64,000 nt of DNA from Liolophura sinensis (lineage: Eukaryota; Mollusca; Polyplacophora; Chitonida; Chitonidae): NCBI RefSeq assembly GCF_032854445.1, contig NC_088295.1:4094501-4158500 (forward strand), in the 5' to 3' direction. The number at the start of each line of letters is the position of its first letter. The stretch's first letter is position 1. The translations under genes were made by a program, and so were the position numbers. The notes beneath the pieces are model-generated. The model was not told the origin of the DNA, ran no database searches, and saw nothing but the letters and a program-made list of their open reading frames with translations. This document shows, piece after piece, positions 56,321 through 64,000 of the stretch.

Positions 56321-57649
56321 GTCCTTGTTGCACAGTTAAATCCAACAATACGGCGTCAGAAATTTTCCTCTGTAGAGTACACATTACCTACTTGTCATGT
56401 GCATTTGTTTGCATTTTTGCTTCAACAAAATAACCATGTATTAACACCTGTACATTATCAACATAACACTAGGTCTGGCAGAAGATAGTGGTGAGGAGAA
56501 CAGCCATTTCTTTTGGATTAAGAGTTGATATTGAATTTCATGCAGAGAAGTTGTTGTGTTGATGAGGCTATTGTTCAGCAGCCATTCTTACGACAATCGT
56601 CATTCATCCTTTACTGGACAATAGCTCTTTTATTGCATTGATTATCGGCAATTATTGCTTTGCATTCATTCCAAGAGGCAATGACAAACATCAACTCGTC
56701 AGTAGAAACAACAACCATGTATTGGAATGCGTGGTAAGAGTTGGTCTGCAGTTAGTTTATTCGATCCGCTTCGTCTCCGTGAGGAAATATCGATGCCACT
56801 TTTCCATGGGTATGTAAAGATACACCATTCTAAGGAAGGATACATTGTTATCCTAGTCAAACATAATGGCTGATTTGAAAACAACACAGATGATAAATGT
56901 TTCAAAGTCAAGAATTCGGCTTTCCAGGCATTGTGGTTTAAGCACACAAAGAATCAAGTATTATCGGGACTCAGAGCTTTAGGATTTGTACATAAATGCT
57001 GGAATTCATACACTAACTCTCACTTGACGAATTTAATGGATTTATGTCAGCATGTAAATCATTCATGCTGAAAAACTGTTAATATTATCCGAGTGTTCCA
57101 GATAAATACGGATGATGGATCGCCATTCAGAATGGTATTGAATAGATTTAACAGAACTGAGGGAGACTCGTGAACTCAAGGGCTGATAACGGATTGGCTT
57201 GCATCCGGTGTTTAGGCTAAGCCGTGTGCCATCCGACAAGTAACAATCGCCACTATGGACATCATTTTGACAGTCACATTGCTATACTGACACAGAACTG
57301 TCTTAGCTGAAATTGGACCACTGTCGATGACAAGAAATTGTAAACATGTGAAATTGTTCTTTCACAATTCCACTCGTGGTCAGAGGTAAATAAGAAATGA
57401 AGAAAATGTAACAAGAAGTCCTGGAAATTGTAGGTACGAAATCAGTCAACTGCCGAGCTGATTAGAAGTCTGTTTACCACAAAAATTGACCCTTTCTCTG
57501 GTTTGTCAAAGGAATAATTACAAAAAAAGAAATAAAAGTCAAATAATTAAAGAACAAATCAATAAACAGCCCCCCCTCCACATGAATGATTGTGACTTAA
57601 CGCCACATACAACAGACGCTTCACACTTCAGACTCCACGGTGTAGAGGT
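56321..57649. other. Spacer, no gene seen
   Basis: Unique sequence without recognised exons or repeats. Confidence 0.5.
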
Positions 57650-58490
57650 GTGAGAACCTATTTCTGGTGCAATACCCACTGTTATTCAGCAATATGTGGG
57701 AATGTGACTGTGGGTGGTATGTGTGTGATATAGACGTTCCTCAGGTCTGACTAACAGCCCAGCCCTCAGTGCTCACGTGGAGAACCTATGTCTAGTGCCA
57801 TACCCACTGTTATTCAGCAATATGTGGGAATGTGACTGTGGGTGGTATATGTGTGTGAGATAGACGTTCCTCAGGTCTGACTAACAGCCCAGCCCTCAGT
57901 GCTCACGTGGAGAACCTATGTCTAGTGCCATACCCACTGTTATTCAGCAATATGTGGGAATGTGGCTGTGGGTGGTATGTGTGTGTGAGATAGACGTTCC
58001 TCAGGTCTGACTAACAGCCCAGCCCTCAGTGCTCACGTGGAGAACCTATGTCTAGTGCCATACCCACTGTTATTCAGCAATATGTGGGAATGTGGCTGTG
58101 GGTGGTATGTGTGTGATATAGACGTTCCTCAGGTCAGACAACAGCTCAGTCCCCTCAGTGCTGAGGTGGAAAATCTATGTCTAGTGCAATACCCACTGTT
58201 ATTCAGCATTATGTGGAAATGTGGCTGTGGGTGGTATTTTTGTGTGGGAAAGACGTTCCTCAGGTCAGATAACAGCCCAGTCCCCTCAGTGCTGAGGTGG
58301 AGAACCTATGTCTAGTGCAACACCCACTGTTATTCAGCAATATGTGGGAGTGTGATTGTGGGTGGTATGTGTGTGTGTGAGATAGACGTTCCTTAGGTCA
58401 GACAACAGCCCAGTCCCCTCAGTGCTGAGGTGGAGAACCTATGTCTAGTGCAACACCAACTGTTATTCAGCAATATGTGGTAGATAAGTT
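57650..58490 (+). repeat. About 129-bp tandem repeat, 6-7 copies
   Basis: CCCACTGTTATTCAGCAATA recurs at about 57675, 57803, 57933, 58063, 58192, 58323 and 58455 (last truncated). Steps are 128-132 bp, caused by a variable GTGTGTG tract. Two subfamilies can be told apart: CAGCCCTCAGTGCTCACGTGG in the first four units and CCCCTCAGTGCTGAGGTGG in the rest. Confidence 0.95.
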
Positions 58491-58794
58491 CCTGAGGTAA
58501 TTATCTCTCTATAGACTTTCATGAAGTTAGCATCAGCTAGACTTGAACTCACAACGACAATTGTTGGTTTATAGTTAAAAATAACGACAACAATTGTGAG
58601 CAGACGACTGCGAATTGATTCACGTCAAATGAAATTCTGAAACGCACGTTGTATATTGGTTTTATTGTTAATGGTTTCCAAGAACCCCCGATTACTGACT
58701 GACGAATACGCCTCTTTGAACCCAGCTGGCATGCACTGGACTGCTAGCTGGTTATGGCAGCATATTTCCAGGTGAATAAACGCAAATTATTCAT
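58491..58794. other. Spacer, no gene seen
   Basis: Short unique stretch. ATAACGACAACAATTGTG lies near 58585 and a related ACAACGACAATTG just before it. Confidence 0.4.
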
Positions 58795-59505
58795 GTAACA
58801 TGGCTACCTTTGATGAAGATTTGTAATATGCTACCTTTGATAAAGACACGTAACATTGCCACCTTTAATAAAGACAAGTAGCATTGCCACCTTTGATGAA
58901 GACGTGTAACATTGTCATCTTTGATAAAGACGTGTAACATTGCTACCTTTGATAAAGACGTGTAACATTGCCACCTTTGATAGAGACGTGTAACATTGCC
59001 ACCTTTGATGAAGACGTGTAACATTACCACCTTTGATGAAGATGTGTAACATTGCTATCTTTGATAAAGACATGTAACATTACCACCTTTGATAAAGACG
59101 TGTAACATTGTCATCTTTGATAGAGACGTGTAACATTGCCACCTTTGATGCAGACGTGTAACATTGCCACCTTTGATGAAGACGGGTAACATTACCACCT
59201 TTGATGAAGATGTGTAACATTGCTATCTTTGATAAAGACGCGTAACATTGCCACCTTTGATGAAGACGTGTAACATTACCACCTTTGATGAAGATGTGTA
59301 ACATTACCACCTTTGATAAAGACGTGTAACATTGCTACCTTTGATAAAGATTTGTAACATTGCTACCTTTGATGAAGGCCTGTAACATTGCTACCATGAT
59401 AAATACGTGTAACATTGCAACCTTTAATAAAGCCGTGTAACATTGCTACCTCTGATAAAGTCGTGGAACACTGCTATCTTTAATGAAGAAGTATGACATT
59501 GCCGC
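58795..59505 (+). repeat. 28-bp minisatellite, about 25 copies
   Basis: Unit CGTGTAACATTGCCACCTTT then GATGAAGA, 28 bp, with T/C, A/G and GATG/GATA variants. It degenerates after about 59390. Minus-strand ORFs across it are repeat artefacts. Confidence 0.95.
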
Positions 59506-60175
59506 ATTTAATTGCATCTATAGCATGCGATTTCCAAACTGTTTGGAATTTAGAGGATACAGCTAAAAAGTTACTTGAGTTGGAGGGAACAGTATGGCAC
59601 GAGGCTATTGGACTCGTGAAGCGTCTAATTACTGATTAATCATTCGTGAAGGGAATGACGTATTATTGCTTTACACAAAAGGAGGCTTTAGGGGTGTTTA
59701 GAAGTTATTTGTCGGACCGGAAAATCTATTAATCTTTCAGTGACGGAAAACAAACTGTTCTTGCAAATTGGGGACAGGGGCCTTATGACTGAATGATGAC
59801 TTGTTGCCAAGCTTATGTGGCCAGGAGACGTGTTTAAGGTCGTACCCCAGGCCTGCAGGTCAAACGCGGACACAAAACCTGAGGTTAAATATTAACACTT
59901 GGTTGGGTTGACAAACCAGGCGATGACCACAGCCCGGGGCGGCACATCCCATCCGGTCAGTCTTTCACAGATCAGAAGCAGGTGTGACAGATTTGTCATA
60001 TTGCCGAGGTGCTTCCGCTGTTTTCATGCCCCGTGAGATGTTAACAAGACATTGCGATCCGTCATCAGTACTCCCACAGGACGGGAATCCGCTACAAGAC
60101 TCGGAGCCTGATTGTCGTGATATTGGCGCGGGAGGCGTGGAGGTACAGGATATAGTTAATGCGGTCTTATGTACA
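59506..60175. other. Spacer, no gene seen
   Basis: No recognised feature. Confidence 0.45.
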
Positions 60176-60395
60176 GATTTATTGACTGCTGTTTAAGCCC
60201 ATACTCAAGAATTTTTCACATCTACGATGGCGGTCAATTTCATGGATGCCAGGGTTAAACTACCGACCTTTTGGCAAGTTACTGACGAACTTTCCAACGT
60301 GTCATCTACAGAACTGTACACCGCATTGGTGGAAGACAAACTGTCTTCAATGAACATCTGACGGCGAAAACGGCCACGAAGGGCTTCGCTGACCA
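60176..60395 (-). repeat. SINE (head type 3), second copy
   Basis: The tail is GACTGCTGTTTAAGCCCATA then CTCAAGAATTTTTCACATCT, followed by ACGATGGCGG. The body, TACCGACCTTTTGGCAAG, AACTTTCCAACGTGTCATCT, GCATTGGTGGAAGACAAACT, matches the copy at 52.64 kb. Confidence 0.7.
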
Positions 60396-61244
60396 CTTAT
60401 CATAAGTTGTTATCTAGGCCACTCCGGACAGTGAGAGGGATGGAACACATGAGTATGTTTTTGACTTGGATGGTGCCTTGTGGTGCACACAAAAACACTC
60501 ATGTTTAATAATGGCCTTCAGTTTCATAGGTGACGACAATGTGTATTAGGGCCCTGATACCTACGAAGTGAAACAACAAAGGGCGTGTCCAGCCGCTGAT
60601 GAAATACGACAAAACTACGACCAGTTTAATGGTAATGTACAAGCAGCTGTAGTACCTTGTTTATGGGCTTGTTTCCTCCCGGACAATGCAGATACGTCCT
60701 GGTCTGATGGTCTATGCTGATTTAAGGCTCTCATGGCGTGAGCTGTGTAAGTCTCAACTCACAATGGCAGCAGATACAGTAGAGTAAAATTAATCTATCA
60801 ATACGGCAAAATTTATTCCATGACGCAAAACCTCATTTTACCGAAGTTACATCAGATATTATCTTAATAAAAATATCGATAACAGTCATTAAATAATTTA
60901 CTTTCGCATCTGAATGGGATTAATTAGGCTTTCACCTCGTTCTGCATTTTCACAATTACGACTTAATCATTAACGGCAACCATTTTGCTTTTTTATGACA
61001 AAATGCCTGCTAAGTGAGATGTGCACAGAAATTGAAGCTAATGTAAAGTCAAATGAATCATTCTTCTGCTGAATGAACAATTCTCAAACGCAAGTTTTAA
61101 CTTTCCTACATTTATATTATTTACTTGTAGCTTTCTGCTTAGTTTCCCGGTGTAGTCTTCGCCATACAACTCCTCTCATCTGCTTCGATCTTCTAATTTC
61201 CCAGCATAACATCTATATTCAGTGTTACTATCCATCTCGTGGTC
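60396..61244. other. Spacer, no gene seen
   Basis: AT-rich, with no recognised feature. Confidence 0.45.
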
Positions 61245-62681
61245 TCAGCTTAACCTCGATTCCATGTCTGTTCTACTGTAACTGCTGTACAGTATTGGTT
61301 CACTACCATCTCCACAGGTGTTTGCATGGTAGGTTGTAACTGTGATGCGGTTGTGATAACCAGTTTCTATGTTCACTGCCGATACTATATATGCGTATGA
61401 ATGGAAGGCTGTAACTGTGGTGCGGTTGTGATTACTAGTTTCTACGTTCACTGCTGACACTATACACGTGTATGCGTGGTAGACTGTAACTGTGGTGCGG
61501 TTGTGATCACCAGTTTCTACGTTCACTGCCGATACTATACACGTGTATGCATGGTAGGCTGTAACTGTGGTGCGGTTGTGATCACCCGTTTCTATGTTCA
61601 CTGCTGACACAATACACGTGTATGCATGGTAGACTGTAACTGTGGTGCAGTTGTGATCACCAGTTTCTATATTCACTGCTGATACTATACACGTGTATGC
61701 ATGGTAGGCTGTAACTGCGGTGCAGTTGTGATCACCAGTTTCTACGTTCACTGCTGACACTGTAGACGTGTATGCATGGTAGGCTGTAACTGTGGTACTG
61801 TTGTGATCACCCGTTTCTACGTTCACTGCTGACAGTATACACGTGTATGCGTGGTAAGCTGTAACTGTGGTACTGTTGTGATCACCAGTTTGTATGTTTA
61901 TTGCTGATACTATACACGTGTATGCATGGTAGGCTGTAACTGTGGTGCGGTTGTGATCACCAGTTTCTACGTTCACTGCTGACACTGTAGACGTGTATGC
62001 GTGGTAGGTTGTAACTGTGGTACTGTTGTGATCACCAGTTTGTACATTCACTGCTGGCACTATACACGTGTATCCGTGGTAGGATGTAACTGTGGTACTG
62101 TTGTGATCACCAGTTTGTATGTTTATTGCTGATACTATACACGTGTATGCATGGTAGGCTGCAACTGTGGTGCGGTTGTGATCACCAGTTTCTATGTTTA
62201 ATGCCGACATTATGCACGCGTATGAATGGCAGGCTGTAACTGTGGTGCAGTTGTGATCACCAGTTTCTATATTCACTGCTGATACTATACACGTGTATGC
62301 ATGGTAGGCTGTAACTGCGGTGCAGTTGTGATCACCAGTTTCTACGTTCACTGCTGACACTGTAGACGTGTATGCGTGGTAGGTTGTAACTGTGGTACTG
62401 TTGTGATCACCAGTTTGTACATTCACTGCTGGCACTATACACGTGTATCCGTGGTAGGTTGTAACTGTGGTACTGTTGTGATCACCAGTTTGTATGTTTA
62501 TTGCTGATACTATACACGTGTATACATGGTAGGCTGCAACTGTGGTGCGGTTGTGATCACCAGTTTCTATGTTTAATGCCGACATTATGCACGCGTATGA
62601 ATGGCAGGCTGTAACTGTGATGCGGTTGTGATCACCAGTTTTTACTTTTACTGCTGACAGTATACACGTGTATGCCGGCAT
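61245..62681 (-). CDS. Possible repeat protein: 18 x 25 residues (unproven ORF)
   Basis: The only long open frame across a 75-bp satellite, 478 codons with no stop. Each unit is of the type YHAYTCIVSAVNVETGDHNRTTVTA. Substitutions include conservative ones (V/I/L, T/S, R/S/C), and nearly every unit keeps an N-x-T glycosylation sequon at H-N-[RSC]-T. The first Met lies inside a unit, and the upstream unit continues in another frame (HHDSITVTA at about 62690). There is no signal peptide, and the C-terminal 19 residues leave the repeat. A 75-bp period keeps a stop-free frame open by arithmetic, so coding is uncertain. I list it as a candidate, not a gene. Confidence 0.25.
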   Translation of the reverse strand: MPAYTCILSAVKVKTGDHNRITVTACHSYACIMSALNIETGDHNRTTVAAYHVYTCIVSAINIQTGDHNSTTVTTYHGYTCIVPAVNVQTGDHNSTTVTTYHAYTSTVSAVNVETGDHNCTAVTAYHAYTCIVSAVNIETGDHNCTTVTACHSYACIMSALNIETGDHNRTTVAAYHAYTCIVSAINIQTGDHNSTTVTSYHGYTCIVPAVNVQTGDHNSTTVTTYHAYTSTVSAVNVETGDHNRTTVTAYHAYTCIVSAINIQTGDHNSTTVTAYHAYTCILSAVNVETGDHNSTTVTAYHAYTSTVSAVNVETGDHNCTAVTAYHAYTCIVSAVNIETGDHNCTTVTVYHAYTCIVSAVNIETGDHNRTTVTAYHAYTCIVSAVNVETGDHNRTTVTVYHAYTCIVSAVNVETSNHNRTTVTAFHSYAYIVSAVNIETGYHNRITVTTYHANTCGDGSEPILYSSYSRTDMESRLS

Positions 62682-62740
62682 GATTACGCTGTAACTGTGA
62701 TACTGTCGTGATGACAGTTTCTCGCAGATTGTAGCCTACA
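61330..62740 (-). repeat. 75-bp minisatellite, about 19 copies
   Basis: GTGATCACC landmarks step by exactly 75 bp (61503, 61578, 61653, 61728, 61803 and so on) with no indel over most of the array. At unit level a five-unit block (units 2-6 counted from the 62.68 kb end) is repeated as units 7-11, a 375-bp higher-order repeat. The copies at both edges are more diverged. Confidence 0.95.
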
Positions 62741-63626
62741 GCACCAGTACAGCCTGACGTGCAGTTCCAATGCTCTAGTTTCTGTGCCTAGAGCGAATGT
62801 TTTTTTTGTCGAAATGTAAGCCCTCACACATATGAATGTGAGGGTGTCCCAGTTAATGTGGAGCCAGCGGAAAGTGAGTATTGCCATGGTTTTCTGTTTA
62901 GAATCAAGTACGTGAGGGTTTTCCTGTAGAGATCACACGAGGAGCGATTCCGCAAAGGGAAGCAATAACCAAACATGACATGTCACGGCACGGCGTATCG
63001 CGCCGACAGCCCCGACTCCCAGCTCCTCGTCCGATCGATTAGAAGGAATGGACATTTCCAATTAACCTCGTGACATGTGCATGAATTCTGCCAGTGGTTT
63101 GAGCAGAAGGCCGGGTAGTAGGGGAAATTGCTACTGTATCAAACCTTGCAGTGTTAAGGTTTAAATGTTATAAACGGAGAGATCATGTCCGCTAAAATTA
63201 ACCAGGCCGGGGTAATGACAACTCACCTGAACATCTACAAATGTCGCCTTAGGGCCAGGAATAAAGGAAACTGTAGATTTACGAATATGGAAACAACACT
63301 AAGAACGAGGAACAATGAGGATTTGACCATGTACGGTCTCCGTTTTCGGCCTATATATATATGCCTAGATATAAGAGCTATTCTTTTTTGTTGTAACGGA
63401 CTTACCCAAAGCTCAACCTCTGAAGAAGGTCTATAGGCGTCACGGTACACTTTCATGAAAAGTCGAACAGCAGTTCTTCACAAGTTTACTAAAAAATACG
63501 CCTCTTTATCGAATTATCGCGGAAAAGGCAGTCCGACAAAGCAAATTTACGATCAAAGTGCAGTGAAAGTTGGTAAAGTCCCATACCGTTGATATATAAG
63601 CACAGACACATTCGTCTTCAAATATA
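62741..63626. other. Spacer, no gene seen
   Basis: No recognised exon. A short hairpin, CCCTCACA...TGTGAGGG, lies near 62820-62846. Confidence 0.45.
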
Positions 63627-63785
63627 ATTTATTTATTTATTTATTTCATTGCTGTTTTACTCCGTACCCAAGAATATTTCACTTATACCACGGCGGCTAG
63701 CATTTCGGTGGGTGGAAACCGGGCAGAGAAACCCACGACCATCCGCAGGTTGCTGTCAGGCCTTCCCACGTACGGCTGGAGAGAT
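63627..63785 (-). repeat. SINE-B, 3' half
   Basis: The tail is TTTATTTATTTATTTC, then CCGTACCCAAGAATATTTCA then CTTATACCACGGCGGCTAGC. The body is GGTGGAAACCGGGCAGAG, CACGACCATCCGCAGGTTGC then TGTCAGGCCTTCCCACGTAC. The head is missing. Confidence 0.85.
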
Positions 63786-63799
63786 TCAAATATAAGCGC

Positions 63800-64000
63800 A
63801 AAAACCTGTTAGCTCTCTCCAGTGTAAGGGCAGGGGCCTGTTAGCTCTCCCCAATCTGAGACCAGGGATCTGTTAGCTCTCCCCAATCCCAGACCAGCGA
63901 CCCGTTAGCTCTCTTCAGCCTGAGACCAGGGGCCTGTTAACTCTCCCCAGTCTGAGGGCAGGAGACGGTTAGCTCTTCCCGATATGAGACCAAGGACCTG
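63800..64000 (+). repeat. 32-bp minisatellite running off the window
   Basis: Unit CCTGTTAGCTCTCCCCAATC then TGAGACCAGGGA, about 32 bp, six copies up to the last base. Its true length is unknown. It begins at the broken head side of the SINE-B copy. Confidence 0.92.

Noticed and set aside
58791-59310. 79- and 76-codon minus ORFs (HVFIKGGNVTRL-type)
   Set aside because: Products of the 28-bp satellite read through all three frames.
1-64000. CRISPR array or prokaryotic mobile system
   Set aside because: The repeats are contiguous units without unique spacers, and the genes are intron-containing eukaryotic ones.

Overview
This is animal nuclear DNA. Genes are sparse and intron-split, with GT-AG introns and one GC-AG intron. 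There are no bacterial operons, and the spacers are full of tRNA-headed SINEs and minisatellites. The SINE tails (TTGAGTACGACGTTAAACCCC type), the lophotrochozoan-style repeats, a ciliary gene and an intronless neuropeptide-type receptor suggest a mollusc or a close lophotrochozoan relative. The phylum is my inference and was not tested.

Four protein genes can be supported. ATG12 (autophagy ubiquitin-like protein) lies on + at 6836-9027 in four exons. CFAP52/WDR16 (ciliary WD40 protein) lies on - at 11599-16863 in twelve exons that join in phase to 634 codons. An alpha-crystallin-domain (small heat-shock-like) protein lies on - at 27669-28517, with a frameshifted paralogue 4 kb away at 23340-23746. 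A class A GPCR lies on - at 44700-45938 in a single exon. ATG12 and CFAP52 converge. I see no functional link among the four genes.

Mobile DNA: a decayed hAT transposase (33.9-36.0 kb, -), a Ty3/Gypsy pol-gag relic with its RT core deleted and a SINE inserted (39.06-41.03 kb, -), three foldback elements in a row (19.1-21.35 kb), and about twenty SINEs or SINE fragments. The SINEs have at least four different heads but related 3' tails. Four copies of one family have clear 11-13 bp target-site duplications, and one of these sits in a CFAP52 intron.

Tandem repeats: at least sixteen separate minisatellites (periods 26, 28, 30, 32, 33, 35, 37, 40, 44, 45, 46, 53, 54, 75, about 129 and 138 bp) cover roughly 18% of the window, many with higher-order structure. 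Two are built from gene landmarks. The 37-bp array that fills ATG12 intron 1 repeats the exon 1/intron 1 junction, splice donor included. The 26-bp array behind the GPCR repeats the last codons and stop codon of the receptor. These two are the most striking observations here. The remaining stretches, notably 4.97-6.37, 21.5-23.1, 36.97-38.5, 41.5-43.7, 47.3-52.6 and 56.3-57.6 kb, hold no gene I can recognise.
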